A stretch of DNA of 34,283 bases from Bacteroidaceae bacterium (GCA_017448965.1 JAFSKK010000032.1:1-34283), one strand, 5' to 3'. Positions 7,916-16,981 are shown, numbered from the stretch's first letter. Numbers and translations: made by a program. Notes: generated by a model not told the origin, from the sequence alone.

Positions 7916-9007
7916 TCACCTGTTTTTGATGAGCACTATCATTTTGAGGGCGAAGTCGAAGAAGACGATTTTCGCGTTGGTGTTCTGACCGATGTCCCGT
8001 TGGGCAAGGGAGATTTCTTCCATGATGCCGATGACGTTGCGCTCGTTGATAAACGGGGCGAACTTGACGGCAAACTGGGCTTCCTGTTCGGTCATATAGT
8101 TGAGTTCCTCTTGACGATGGAAGTTGTAGATGAAGTTCTCGCGCACCATCCTCTGGCAGTAGTCGAGGAAGGCCTTGATGCGCTCACGCCCCATGCCTGC
8201 CACGCGGTCGCTCCAGAGTTTCATCTCCTTGACTTTGCGCACGTAGGCAAGGCGCATGAGTTCGACGAAGAGGTCGAAGTAGTAGTCGCTGCTGGCTTGG
8301 CTGGTGATGATGCGGAGGGCTTGCGCCATGTTGCCGGCACAGGCACGTGCGATGCGTTTGGCCTCAGCGGGCAGGATGGCATAGCGGTCGATAAGAGTCT
8401 GTTCGATGTCTTGCTCGGCGAGTTGTGGTACGGAGAGCATCTGTGTGCGGCTACGGATGGTCTGAAGCACCCGATCGGGTTGTTCGCTGACCAAAAGGAA
8501 GACGGTCTGTGTGGGCGGCTCTTCGAGGAGTTTGAGGAGTTTGTTGGCGCACTCGGTGTTCATCTTCTCTGGCAACCAGATGATCATGACCTTATAGCCC
8601 CCTTGACTGGATTTGAGGCTGAGCTTGTGCAGGATGGCGTCGCTCTCGTTGGCGTAGATGACGAGTTGCTGGTTCTCTGCACCTGCCATGTCCATCCACT
8701 CGGCCATGCCGAAATAGGGTTTGGTGAGGAGCAGTTCGCGCCATTCGCGCAGGAAGTCGTCGCAGTAGGAGTCTTTTCCGCTGGTCTTCTTGTAGATGGG
8801 GAAGACGAAGTGGAGGTCGGGGTGCTGGAGTTTCTCTGCCATCGGTCCACCACCCAACAGCCGTTGGGCATAAGCGATGGCGAGGGGTAGGGCACCGTTA
8901 CCTTCGGGACCATGAAGCATGAGGGCATGAGGGATGCGCCCCTGCTGCAGTTCGTCGAGCAGGTGTTGCTTGGCTTGAGCCTGTCCTATGATTTGGTCGA
9001 AGGTCAT
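7916..9007 (-). CDS. holB: DNA polymerase III delta' subunit
   Basis: 363 residues opening with MTFDQIIGQAQAKQHLLDEL, the clamp-loader AAA+ N-terminus. The P-loop position reads GPEGNGAL (33-40) and lacks the Lys-Ser/Thr of a working Walker A, as expected for delta', which does not hydrolyse ATP. Later segments (NKLLKLLEEPPTQTVFLLVSE-, and the arginine-containing SRTQ) match the sensor and SRC-like regions. As part of the clamp loader it would place the beta clamp on DNA. It follows metF by 50 bp and precedes ricT by 52 bp. Confidence 0.85.
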   Translation of the reverse strand: MTFDQIIGQAQAKQHLLDELQQGRIPHALMLHGPEGNGALPLAIAYAQRLLGGGPMAEKLQHPDLHFVFPIYKKTSGKDSYCDDFLREWRELLLTKPYFGMAEWMDMAGAENQQLVIYANESDAILHKLSLKSSQGGYKVMIIWLPEKMNTECANKLLKLLEEPPTQTVFLLVSEQPDRVLQTIRSRTQMLSVPQLAEQDIEQTLIDRYAILPAEAKRIARACAGNMAQALRIITSQASSDYYFDLFVELMRLAYVRKVKEMKLWSDRVAGMGRERIKAFLDYCQRMVRENFIYNFHRQEELNYMTEQEAQFAVKFAPFINERNVIGIMEEISLAQRDIGQNTNAKIVFFDFALKMIVLIKNR

Positions 9008-9057
9008 GGGTTGTTTGGGGTTTTCTGGAACTTCCGGAATCTCTGGAATTTCTGGCT

Positions 9058-10011
9058 TTAGTAGATTTCTTTTGCAATCTGGCGGATGCTGTCGGTGGCG
9101 CCCATCGTGTAGAAGTGGATGCTGGGCACGTGGTGCTGCATCAGTTCCTTACACTGGGCAATGCCCCATTCGATGCCGAGTTGTTTGATCTGGGCATCAG
9201 TGGTGCAGCGTTCCATTTCGTGGGAGAGTGCTTCGGGCAGGTCGAGGTGGAAGGTCTTGGGCAGCACGTTGAACTGGCTGAGTTTAGCCATCGGTTTGAT
9301 GCCTGGAATGATGGGCATGGCGATGCCTGCCTGTCGGGCGCGCTCGACGAACTGGAAGTATTTCTCGTTGTCATAGAAGATCTGGGTGACGGCATAGTCG
9401 GCACCGAGGTCTTGTTTCTGTTTGAGTACCTGAAGATCGAACTCAGGGTTGGGGGCTTCCTCGTGCTTCTCGGGATAGGCTGCCACACCGTAGGAGAAGG
9501 GTGTGCCAGGGTTCTTGATGGGGGTGCCATCGATAAATTTTCCTTGGTTGAAGAGGTTGACCTGTTCGATGAGTTCGGTGGCATGAGAGTAGCCGTCTTT
9601 CACAGGTTGGAAACGTGCCTCATCCTTGGCTTTGTCGCCACGCAGCACGAGGAGGTCTTGGATGCCCAGGAACTGAAGGTCGAGGAGCATGTACTCGATG
9701 TCTTCTTTGGTCATGCCGCTCACCACCACGTGGGGCACGACCTTGATGCCGTACTTCTGCATGATGGCACTGGCCACAGCCACGGTGCCCGGACGGCGGC
9801 GCATGAAGTGGCGGATGTAGGTGCCGTCGGGTTGTTCCACGTAGACGTACTCGCTGCGGTGGGTGGTGATGTTGATGTATTCTGGACCGAAATCTCTGAG
9901 TGCATCGATGGTGCTGAAGAGCGCCTCTGTGCCTGCCCCTTTGAGGGGTGGCAGCACTTCGAAGGAGAAGGCGGTTCGGTCGGTCTTATTGATGAGTTCT
10001 GAAACAGTCAA
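9058..10011 (-). CDS. metF: 5,10-methylenetetrahydrofolate reductase
   Basis: 317 residues, the normal length for bacterial MetF. Recognisable parts are SFEVLPPLKG (catalytic Glu near the N-terminus), YINITTHR, PHVVVSGMTKEDIE, LLVLRGD, the ADYAVTQIFYDNEKYF segment and IIPGIKPM. The flavoenzyme reduces 5,10-methylene-THF to 5-methyl-THF, feeding methionine synthesis. It is in the cytoplasm. It begins 29 bp after the end of a secreted-protein gene and continues into holB, so it is likely part of one long transcript, though these neighbours do not share a pathway. Confidence 0.95.
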   Translation of the reverse strand: MTVSELINKTDRTAFSFEVLPPLKGAGTEALFSTIDALRDFGPEYINITTHRSEYVYVEQPDGTYIRHFMRRRPGTVAVASAIMQKYGIKVVPHVVVSGMTKEDIEYMLLDLQFLGIQDLLVLRGDKAKDEARFQPVKDGYSHATELIEQVNLFNQGKFIDGTPIKNPGTPFSYGVAAYPEKHEEAPNPEFDLQVLKQKQDLGADYAVTQIFYDNEKYFQFVERARQAGIAMPIIPGIKPMAKLSQFNVLPKTFHLDLPEALSHEMERCTTDAQIKQLGIEWGIAQCKELMQHHVPSIHFYTMGATDSIRQIAKEIY

Positions 10012-10040
10012 TGTCTTTGCGATTTTAGTTTTTGAGTGTG

Positions 10041-11645
10041 TTAGGGTAGCACCTTCTTGATGACGGTGCCGTCGGGGCGACGGATAATGTTAAGCCCCTT
10101 CTGTAGTTTGGAGAGTCGGATGCCGCTGAGGTGATAGATGCCATCTGTCGGGGCATTGTCAGCAGCAGTGGCTTGGATGGCCGTGGCATGTTGGTCGGCG
10201 TCCTCCTGTGTGAAGTAGATGACTCTGGCGTTGGCGGCGTTAAGAGGCAGGGTCAGGTAAGCTTTCCCTTGGTCAACCGACGGTTGGATGTCGTTGACTT
10301 GGTAGAAGCCGAATCCTTCGTCGCTGTGGTTTTGTAGCACATAACTGCCTACGGGTGCTGATATACCATCTGTCTCGGTCACACCTGTCAAGAGGTTGCG
10401 GTTGAGTGTCGCTGTCGAAGGTATGGAGAGGTCAGCGCTGGTGTAGCAGTTGTATGTCTGGTTCGCACCGTGAATCAATACGCCTGTGCCAACGGGAACC
10501 ACGGGGATGTTCTCTTCCGTGATCACGCTCTCCTCTGTTGTGCCTGTTGCCATCATGGTCAGCGTGCCATCACCCACCACGAGCGGTGTCTCGCAAGGGC
10601 AGTAGGTGGCTGTGCCAAATTGCTTGACCTTGATGGAGCCAGCAGAGGTGAGTGGGATGTAGCTGACGTGGATGCGGTAGATGTAGAAGTTATTAAGGTC
10701 AAAGCTCCATGTTAACGTAACATGTGGTGAAAGACCTGTCCACTTCTGTGCATATTTGCTGCCATCGGGAGCTGTTCCTTTGTTGGTGCAGGTGCCGATA
10801 GATGGGGTGAACGCATTTGTGTTGCCCGTGTGGTGAACCGTGATGCCGTTGATGGCATATCCTTCGGGTGCAGAAACTGTGATTTGGTTACGCACTTTTA
10901 GTAAGACAGCCTTTTGTGTGGCATTGTAAGTGGGTGTCACCCCTGTTCCAGCTCCAAAGGCAATGGTGATAGGAGCATCCCCTGCTGTAACAGTGCCTAC
11001 CTCTTTTCCGTCTGCGTTGTTGCTGAGAGAGGAAGATAACCAAGTGAAGTTCTCGGGGCCATTGGCATCACCTTCAAATTGGATGGAGGAAATTTTCAAA
11101 TATTGATTGCTTGTACTGGATATTTTACACTGAATGGTTATTCTATAATAACATCCCTTTGCCCATTTGGGAGAATACTGATTAGGCGTGAAAGAGATAC
11201 TTCCACTGGTGTTGACGCTAATGCTCGGCTTTGAGATGATGATGCTATCAACCAAAGAAGCGTTCCTAAAAGATGATTCTGTGGCTACCGTGAGCGTTAT
11301 ATTGTTGATGGTGATGGAATTGTCGGAAGTTCCTTCGTGATTGACAGTGATTCTACTGATGGCAGCATTGATGGGAGTTTTAGAGGTGAAAACTCTTGTC
11401 GTGGTGATAGTCGAGTTTGCACTGCTGCTTTTTCCTCCTATACGCCATTTCTTTTCAGTAACGTATCCAGGAACACCCCATTCAATCCCGTTAATGGTGG
11501 CATTTGTACGGGTTTCATATCCTGCTGCGGAGACACCATCTGCCGTCAGCGTATACACCACCTCATCAGCCCACACACTACTGCCCATCCCCAGCATAAG
11601 GATGGTGAGCAGTATGCGTATATTTAGTAATGTAGGAGTTTTCAT
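10041..11645 (-). CDS. Secreted protein with the shared C-terminal beta module
   Basis: 534 residues. Signal peptide over residues 1-26 (hydrophobic LLTILMLGMGSSVWA). The first ~330 residues are beta-rich and Ser/Thr/Asn-rich with no motif I recognise. From about residue 338 (SAGSIKVKQFGTATYCP) it parallels the C-terminal module of the 1109-aa protein: a 'x-FGT-x' start, IPVVPVGTGVLI versus IPANTPVVL, LTGV, YVLQN and KAYLTL. It ends in GIYHLSG...KGLNIIRR, the same type of tail. The gene lies 1 bp from the upstream membrane-protein gene and 29 bp from metF. Function unknown; surface anchoring or export through the C-terminal tail is inference. Confidence 0.65.
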   Translation of the reverse strand: MKTPTLLNIRILLTILMLGMGSSVWADEVVYTLTADGVSAAGYETRTNATINGIEWGVPGYVTEKKWRIGGKSSSANSTITTTRVFTSKTPINAAISRITVNHEGTSDNSITINNITLTVATESSFRNASLVDSIIISKPSISVNTSGSISFTPNQYSPKWAKGCYYRITIQCKISSTSNQYLKISSIQFEGDANGPENFTWLSSSLSNNADGKEVGTVTAGDAPITIAFGAGTGVTPTYNATQKAVLLKVRNQITVSAPEGYAINGITVHHTGNTNAFTPSIGTCTNKGTAPDGSKYAQKWTGLSPHVTLTWSFDLNNFYIYRIHVSYIPLTSAGSIKVKQFGTATYCPCETPLVVGDGTLTMMATGTTEESVITEENIPVVPVGTGVLIHGANQTYNCYTSADLSIPSTATLNRNLLTGVTETDGISAPVGSYVLQNHSDEGFGFYQVNDIQPSVDQGKAYLTLPLNAANARVIYFTQEDADQHATAIQATAADNAPTDGIYHLSGIRLSKLQKGLNIIRRPDGTVIKKVLP

Positions 11646-11646
11646 G

Positions 11647-12381
11647 TCAACGTGGTGAGAGTTGCAGGTTGCCTTTCAGTTGATAGTAAGCAGCAACGGT
11701 GGCGAAAAGTTCGATGGGATAAGCAACGTAGATACCGATGCAACAGCAGAGCAAGCCGAGGAAGGCGATGAACATCAGGGCGATACCGAGCCCAAGCATA
11801 GAGAGGGTGTTGTCGGCGGTCATGTGCCATGAGGCGCTGATGGACTCTATGATGCCTGCCTCAGGGTTGTCCACCTGATAGACAGGAGCCAGCACGAGAC
11901 GTGGAGCCACGAAGAAGACTGGAACGATGCAGCACAGGGTGGCAACGATGCAGATGAGGCCAACAAGGAAGGAGACCACAAAGGCCTTCACATAAACCTC
12001 GATGGGAAGTTTGAAGGCATTGACGGTCACTTCGGTGAAGCGTCCTGTCATCAGACCCAAGGCAAGGTTGTAGAGTCCTATACCGACGATGGTTTCGATC
12101 ATGCTTGTGAAGAAGGTGGAGATGTTACCAGCGATGCCGCTGTTCATGAGTGAGGCGTAGCGGGCAACTGCTTCCCAATCTCCTCTGCTGATAGCGTCGT
12201 TGACATTGCCCAGCACCTCGGGGTTCATGCTTGAGCCAAATAAACCATTGAAGATACTGGAAACACCTCCTGTTACAACATGGACAAGAAGGTAGATGAC
12301 TGCGACCAACAGGCCGTATTTCTTGGTGTATTGCCAGCCGGTGTCGATCGCTCTGCCGACTTCTAAGTTAAAGTTTGCCAT
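11647..12381 (-). CDS. Multi-pass membrane protein of unknown function
   Basis: 244 residues from the ATG at 12381 (MANFNLEVGRAIDTGWQY). A longer frame reaches 12564 but would run into the metallopeptidase gene, so I reject it. Four to six hydrophobic segments lie around residues 22-45, 85-110, 125-160 and 190-230. The order, with a conserved 'APxLVLAPVYQVDN' loop followed by SISASW, resembles DUF975/YciC-like integral membrane proteins, but I would not assign a family firmly. It sits 22 bp after the zinc metallopeptidase gene and 1 bp before the secreted-protein gene. Confidence 0.65.
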   Translation of the reverse strand: MANFNLEVGRAIDTGWQYTKKYGLLVAVIYLLVHVVTGGVSSIFNGLFGSSMNPEVLGNVNDAISRGDWEAVARYASLMNSGIAGNISTFFTSMIETIVGIGLYNLALGLMTGRFTEVTVNAFKLPIEVYVKAFVVSFLVGLICIVATLCCIVPVFFVAPRLVLAPVYQVDNPEAGIIESISASWHMTADNTLSMLGLGIALMFIAFLGLLCCCIGIYVAYPIELFATVAAYYQLKGNLQLSPR

Positions 12382-12403
12382 TGTATTGTTGTTTGTGATG
12401 ATT

Positions 12404-13300
12404 TTATAAGTTTTCGTAACGATAAGAGAAGGTGTCGCCCTGTGAGAGGTCGCCTGTGGTGAAGCCGCGCTTGAACCACTTGATGCGTTGCTGGCTGGTG
12501 CCGTGGTTGAACGACTCAGGAACGGTGTAGCCCTGTGCCTTCTTCTGCAGGTAGTCATCGCCAATCACTTGGGCTGTACTGATGGCTTCCTCCAGATCGC
12601 CATCCTCCAAGGAGCCAAACATCTTCTGCTCGTGATAGGCCCAGATGCCTGCAAAGCAGTCGGCTTGCAACTCTATCTGCACACTCACTTTGTTGGCTTC
12701 GCTTTCGGAGAGTTTGGCCATCTGTGCATGGGCACGGCCGAGATTGCCGAGCAGGTATTGCACGTGATGTCCCACCTCGTGAGCAATCACATAGGCATAG
12801 GCGAAGTCGCCATCGGCTCCCAAGGAAGATTTCATGGTAGTGAAGAATGAGAGGTCGATATAAACGCACTGGTCGGCTGAACAATAGAAAGGACCTGCGC
12901 TGGCAGATGCACCACCGCAGCCAGATTGTACGGAGCCACTGAAGAACACCAGTGTAGGAGGTTCGTAGGTCTTACCCATCTTCTGGAACTCGGCCGTCCA
13001 CACATCTTCTGTGCTGGCCAGCACCTTCTTGGCAAAGGTTTCCAACTCCTTTTCCTCGGGTGTAGGCTGGTATTCCCCACTGCCTGCACCGCTTTGTCCT
13101 GTGACTACGCTGGTGACATCACTTGAACTGCTGGCCACCTGGAACGCCTGGTTCAGGTCGCCGGTCATGAAGTAGGTGATCAAGCCAATCACAATGGCTA
13201 CACCTATGCCAAGACCCCCTTTGCCACCCAGTTTGAAACCACCACCGCCACTGCGGCGGTCGTCTACGTTGGAACTTTCTCTTCTTCCGTCAAGTCTCAT
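12404..13300 (-). CDS. ypfJ: Neutral zinc metallopeptidase, YpfJ family
   Basis: 298 residues. A Gly/Arg-rich cytoplasmic start (RRSGGGGFKLGGKGGLG) precedes one membrane segment at about 29-46, then an extracytoplasmic domain. The zinc site is HEVGH (H174, E175, H178), with E210 in IELQADCFAG as the probable third ligand. The domain also shows VFFSGSVQSGCG and PFYCSADQCVYID, characteristic of the neutral zinc metallopeptidase family (YpfJ/KPN_02809-like). The substrate is unknown. First gene of the minus-strand run, with a candidate -7 box at 13335-13342. Confidence 0.85.
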   Translation of the reverse strand: MRLDGRRESSNVDDRRSGGGGFKLGGKGGLGIGVAIVIGLITYFMTGDLNQAFQVASSSSDVTSVVTGQSGAGSGEYQPTPEEKELETFAKKVLASTEDVWTAEFQKMGKTYEPPTLVFFSGSVQSGCGGASASAGPFYCSADQCVYIDLSFFTTMKSSLGADGDFAYAYVIAHEVGHHVQYLLGNLGRAHAQMAKLSESEANKVSVQIELQADCFAGIWAYHEQKMFGSLEDGDLEEAISTAQVIGDDYLQKKAQGYTVPESFNHGTSQQRIKWFKRGFTTGDLSQGDTFSYRYENL

Positions 13301-13334
13301 AATATCTTTTTGTTTTAAGTGTACAATAAGTATG

Positions 13335-13342
13335 CAAAGTTA
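13335..13342 (-). promoter_or_regulatory. Candidate -7 box for the metallopeptidase operon
   Basis: The minus strand reads TAACTTTG, 35 bp upstream of the ATG at 13300. It matches TAnnTTTG; the -33 region is T-rich but has no clean TTTG. Confidence 0.45.
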
Positions 13343-13393
13343 GTAATATATTTCCACTTTATCATAAAAAGTGTGAATAATTTAGGTACAAAG

Positions 13394-13424
13394 TTGTTCA
13401 ATCTTCCCAAAGTTGCTACCTTTG
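13394..13424 (+). promoter_or_regulatory. Bacteroidetes promoter for the TonB-C-like gene
   Basis: A -33-like TTG (13394-13396, in GTTG) is followed after 20 nt by TACCTTTG at 13417-13424, close to the ideal TTTG-N19-21-TAnnTTTG. The ATG at 13478 is about 50 nt downstream with AAAGGAGA before it. Confidence 0.65.
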
Positions 13425-13477
13425 CCACGGAAAAAGTGACACATATAGTTTATTTTATCACGAAAGGAGAAAGACTT

Positions 13478-13960
13478 ATGAAGAAGATTCTGATATTACT
13501 TGTACTGGCGCTGAGCATGGTCTCAATGACAGTCAATGCACAGGTGAATGATAAGATGGAAGAATTGCGTTCTCGTGGTTTTGGCGCACGCAATACGGCT
13601 GCAGCCCAAGTGGGTGCGGTGGCTGATAGTGTGGCCAAGGCCAAGGAGGCCAAAGCACAAAAGGCGAAAGGCGACACGGATCCTTCCTTCCAGGGCGGCG
13701 AAGAAGTGCTGCAGGCTTATCTGAGGTCGAAGTTGCTGCACTCAAATGTGAGTGGCACGGGCGATGTGGTGGTCAGCTTCATGGTTGACAAGAAGGGAAA
13801 CATCTATCAGGCAGAGGTCACTCAGTCGGCGGGTAGCACACTCGACACGGCCGCCTTCAACATTGTGACGGGCATGCCTCGTTGGAATCCTGGCTTGAAA
13901 GATGGAGTGCCTGTAGATAAGCCAGCCAAGGTGACGGTTAGCTTTGGCAAGGAGAAGTGA
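13478..13960 (+). CDS. Secreted TonB C-terminal-domain protein
   Basis: 160 residues. I place the start at 13478 (MKKILILLVLALSMVSMTVNAQ has 22 residues, so in part: MKKILILLVLALSMVSM). The frame is open to 13319, but that covers the promoter. The signal peptide ends at NAQ. After a short Ala/Lys-rich linker (about 45-70), residues 70-158 form a TonB_C-like domain: DPSFQGGEEVL, VSFMVDKKGNI, AAFNIVTGMPRWNPG, VPVDKPAKVTVSF. Unlike true TonB it has no N-terminal membrane anchor with a proline-rich spanner, so it should be free in the periplasm. Role unknown. A 23-bp tandem-repeat array follows 56 bp after the stop. Confidence 0.75.
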   Translation: MKKILILLVLALSMVSMTVNAQVNDKMEELRSRGFGARNTAAAQVGAVADSVAKAKEAKAQKAKGDTDPSFQGGEEVLQAYLRSKLLHSNVSGTGDVVVSFMVDKKGNIYQAEVTQSAGSTLDTAAFNIVTGMPRWNPGLKDGVPVDKPAKVTVSFGKEK

Positions 13961-14016
13961 TTCCTGAAATTGGCTGAGCGGTTTTCCTGAAATCCCCTGC
14001 TTCAACAACCTCAAAA

Positions 14017-14085
14017 CCGACGTCCCCGACGTCGGTTGACCGACCTCCCCGACATCGGTGCACCGACGTCGGGGAGGTCGGTTTT
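14017..14085. repeat. 23-bp tandem repeat array, 3 units
   Basis: Three head-to-tail 23-bp units of pattern CCGACNTCNNNGANNTCGG plus a 4-base linker. Unit 1 and unit 3 are reverse complements except at about one position, so with flanking AAAA and TTTT the array can fold into a long hairpin with unit 2 in the loop and a short U run at the end. It may therefore terminate the gene ending at 13960. The same family, with the same left flank, is at 32571-32708. Confidence 0.85.
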
Positions 14086-14343
14086 GTGGATGTGGGCTTG
14101 AGCATTCAGACACAATTCCGCTTCCGTGTTGGAGGCATACGGGTAAAGGGAGTTCTGTCTGTTGAAAAGCTCTCACGTTCTCTTCATCCCTTTCTTGGCA
14201 GAAGGTAACAAGGACGTAAGTCTTTGTAACAAGAGAGCAAGCCATGTGAGGGAGAAAAGAAGTAAATTTGCAACCGAAACGTATTCTGCCCCTTTCGGGA
14301 GCGGTATGTTTTCTTGTGTAAACAAAAAAATCAATACATAATC
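14086..14343 (+). promoter_or_regulatory. Leader region of the xylan operon
   Basis: No gene is supported in this stretch; with 13961-14016 and the repeat array it makes a 383-nt gap. TAAATTTG at 14263-14270 fits the -7 consensus and would give a leader of about 70 nt before the symporter ATG at 14344. I see no good -33 box and no Shine-Dalgarno site. A small CCC-TTT-CGGG hairpin occurs near 14291. Confidence 0.4.
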
Positions 14344-15762
14344 ATGGCATCAACATCTCAGGAAGCAAAAGGCTTCTACAAACTCAGCTGGTTGCAGCGC
14401 ATCGGCTTTGGTTCTGGTGACTTGGCTCAGAACCTGATTTATCAGACGATATGTATGTATCTTCTGTTCTTCTACACGGATATTTATGGACTCGATGCGG
14501 GCGACGCGGCCCTCATGTTCCTCATTGTGCGTCTGGTTGACGTGCTTTGGGATCCTATCGTGGGCACCTATGTGGACAAGCACACGCCGGCGCTGGGTAA
14601 GTATCGTGCTTATCTCGTCTTGGCAGGTGTGCCACTCACGGGTTTGGCCATCCTCTGCTTCTGGAATGGGTTTGCTGATGGTGATTATATCACCAAACTC
14701 GTCTATGCTTACATCACTTATGTGGGCTTGTCGATGCTTTACACCTTGGTGAATGTGCCTTATGGCGCCTTGAACTCATCTTTGACACGTGATACCGACG
14801 AAATCACCATCCTCACTTCTGTACGTATGTTCATGGCCAACGTGGGTGGTTTGGCAGTAGGTTCCGGTCTTCCACTCCTCGTGGCTTTCTTGGCTCCTGT
14901 GATGGCTGACGACTCGAAGTCATTGCCGAAAGATCCAGATGCATGGTTCACCACCATGTGCATCTATGCGATTGTAGGTCTGGTGCTGCTTTTCTTCTGC
15001 TTCACCCAGTGCAAGGAGCGTGTGGTGATGGATGAGAAGGAAACAGCCAACGTGAAGGTGAGTGACCTTTTCATGGAGTTTGTTCACAACCGCCCATTGC
15101 GTGTAATCGCCTTCTTCTTCATCACGGCCTTCGCCATGATGTCTGTAGGTAATGCGGCTGGCTCTTACTTCGTGACCAGCAATCTGCATGGTTCTGCAAC
15201 AGAACTCTCCATCTTCATGGGACTTGGTTCCATCCCTTCTTTCATTTTCATGCCACTGGTGCCAGTCATCAAACGTGCTATCGGCAAGAAGAACATGTTC
15301 TATGTGTTCCTTGGCATCGCCATTGCGGGCATGATGTTCCTCTATTTCGTGGCTAAGATGGATCAGCCCAGCATGATGCTCATCTATGTGGCTCAGTTCG
15401 TGAAGTCAACAGGTGTGATTGTGGCTACAGGCTATATGTGGGCATTGGTGCCAGAAGTCATTTCATACGGTGAATACACGTCGGGCAAGCGTATTGCCGG
15501 TATCGTCAACGCGCTTACAGGTATCTTCTACAAGGCAGGTATGGCGTTGGGTGGTGTTGTGCCAGGAGCCGTGTTGGCTTATGTGGCTTACAACAAGGAC
15601 AGCATTGAACAGACACCACTGGCTGAAGAGGGCATCCTCTGGCTCGTTTGTATCATTCCTGCCATTCTCCTGCTGCTGGCGATTTTCATCATCTCACGTT
15701 ATGAGTTGACAGACGAGAAGATTGACGAAATCAACAAGGCAATTGAAGCACGAAACAAATGA
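14344..15762 (+). CDS. GPH-family sugar:cation symporter (MFS), xyloside type
   Basis: 472 residues from the ATG at 14344 (MASTSQEAKGFYKLSWLQRIGFGSGD, given in part: GFYKLSWLQRIGFGSGD); an earlier in-frame ATG at 14314 is less likely. The GFGSGDLAQN motif, the WDPIVGTYVDKH loop between helices 2 and 3, and about 12 hydrophobic helices are typical of the glycoside-pentoside-hexuronide:cation symporters (MelB/XynB-like). It should bring xylose, xylosides or short xylo-oligosaccharides across the inner membrane with Na+ or H+. Its stop overlaps the xylanase start by 4 bp (ATGA), tying transport to xylan cutting. First gene of the xylan operon. Confidence 0.85.
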   Translation: MASTSQEAKGFYKLSWLQRIGFGSGDLAQNLIYQTICMYLLFFYTDIYGLDAGDAALMFLIVRLVDVLWDPIVGTYVDKHTPALGKYRAYLVLAGVPLTGLAILCFWNGFADGDYITKLVYAYITYVGLSMLYTLVNVPYGALNSSLTRDTDEITILTSVRMFMANVGGLAVGSGLPLLVAFLAPVMADDSKSLPKDPDAWFTTMCIYAIVGLVLLFFCFTQCKERVVMDEKETANVKVSDLFMEFVHNRPLRVIAFFFITAFAMMSVGNAAGSYFVTSNLHGSATELSIFMGLGSIPSFIFMPLVPVIKRAIGKKNMFYVFLGIAIAGMMFLYFVAKMDQPSMMLIYVAQFVKSTGVIVATGYMWALVPEVISYGEYTSGKRIAGIVNALTGIFYKAGMALGGVVPGAVLAYVAYNKDSIEQTPLAEEGILWLVCIIPAILLLLAIFIISRYELTDEKIDEINKAIEARNK

Positions 15763-16958
15763 AAAGACTCCAACTGATAGTCCTTGCGACGTTCTTTACT
15801 ACAGTCCTTAGCGCACAGTCGCTCAAAGAGGCTTACGCTGCCTATTGGCGCATGGGCATGAGTGTGAACCAGTGGGAAGTGGAGGCTGAGCAGCAAATCC
15901 ACAATGAGCACGATGTGACGGGTGCCGTGAGTGCCGACCAGACGGCTCATTTTCCACTCATCGTCCAGCATTTCGACTGGTTGGTGGCTGAGAACTGCAT
16001 GAAGTGCGAGGTGATGCATCCGAAGGAGGGTGTCTATGACTTCACCTTGGCAGACAAGTTTGTGGATAAGGCACTGGCCAACGATTGCCATGTGGTTGGG
16101 CATTGCCTCATCTGGCATTCTCAGTGTGCACCTTGGTTCTTTACTGACAGTGAGGGCAAGCAGGTGTCGGCCGATGTGCTGAAGAAGCGCATGCGGGAAC
16201 ATATCTACACCATCGTGGGACACTTCCGTGGACGTGTGGAAGCCTGGGATGTGGTGAACGAAGCCTTCGAGGATGATGGTTCTATGCGCAAGAGCAAGTT
16301 CTATGAGATTCTGGGCGAGGATTACATTCCGTTGGCTTTCCAATATGCTCATGAGGCTGACCCCAGTGCCGAACTCTACTACAATGATTATTCCATGAAT
16401 AAGGCCACGAAGGTGGAAGGAGTGGTGAACTATTTCCGTCCACTCATGGCTAAGGGCATGCCCATCACAGCCATCGGCTTGCAGGGTCACCTCATCTATG
16501 GTGATACTGATTATGTGAAGGAGTATGCACACACCATTGAAAAAATCGCCTCAATAGGGCTGAAGGCGCAGTTCACAGAACTGGATATGTCTGTGTTGCC
16601 CAACCCTTATGGCTTCTCTGGCGCCAACGTGAGTGACCGCTTCAAGTATTCAGAGCAGATGGACCCCTACAAGAACGGCTTGCCTGCTGAAAAGCAGGCT
16701 CAAGTTGACCAGTTCTGGGTGGACTTCTTCTCGATGCTCATGCAGCACAAGCGCGATGTCTTGCGCGTCGGTTTCTGGTGTCTGAACGATGCCAACTCGT
16801 GGCGTAATAGTTTCCCTATCAGAGGACGTACCGACTATGCCACCCTCTTTGACCGTCAGAACCAGCCGAAACCAACCATCCAGAAACTCATCGATTTGGC
16901 TACTCCAAAAATGACGGGCGCGTCGAAGAAACAAAAGAAGAATTCATCTAAGTATTAA
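15759..16958 (+). CDS. GH10 endo-1,4-beta-xylanase
   Basis: 399 residues. Signal peptide ends at LSAQ (about residue 20). A single GH10 (beta/alpha)8 barrel fills the rest; no carbohydrate-binding module is present. The acid/base is E168 in WDVVNEAF, and the nucleophile is E274 in QFTELDMSV; HCLIWHSQ and GLQGHL are other family signatures. It hydrolyses internal beta-1,4 bonds of xylan or xylo-oligosaccharides, probably in the periplasm since the signal is not a lipobox. The C-terminus is basic (SKKQKKNSSKY). It is coupled to the symporter by a 4-bp overlap and followed by GH43 after 23 bp. Confidence 0.93.
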   Translation: MKRLQLIVLATFFTTVLSAQSLKEAYAAYWRMGMSVNQWEVEAEQQIHNEHDVTGAVSADQTAHFPLIVQHFDWLVAENCMKCEVMHPKEGVYDFTLADKFVDKALANDCHVVGHCLIWHSQCAPWFFTDSEGKQVSADVLKKRMREHIYTIVGHFRGRVEAWDVVNEAFEDDGSMRKSKFYEILGEDYIPLAFQYAHEADPSAELYYNDYSMNKATKVEGVVNYFRPLMAKGMPITAIGLQGHLIYGDTDYVKEYAHTIEKIASIGLKAQFTELDMSVLPNPYGFSGANVSDRFKYSEQMDPYKNGLPAEKQAQVDQFWVDFFSMLMQHKRDVLRVGFWCLNDANSWRNSFPIRGRTDYATLFDRQNQPKPTIQKLIDLATPKMTGASKKQKKNSSKY

Positions 16959-16981
16959 CCTCATAAAACGTATTATTTACT

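Noticed and set aside
6808-8890. Two long plus-strand frames (373 and 330 codons) opposite ricT and holB
   Set aside because: They mirror well-recognised minus-strand genes; their length follows from codon bias of those genes.
7916-9007. Loss-of-function of holB because its P-loop lacks lysine
   Set aside because: Delta' subunits of clamp loaders commonly lack a working Walker A, so this is expected for the family.
12382-12564. N-terminal extension of the membrane protein to 12564
   Set aside because: It would overlap 160 bp of the metallopeptidase gene and gives a low-complexity Ser/Ala/Arg stretch; the ATG at 12381 starts a sensible membrane protein.
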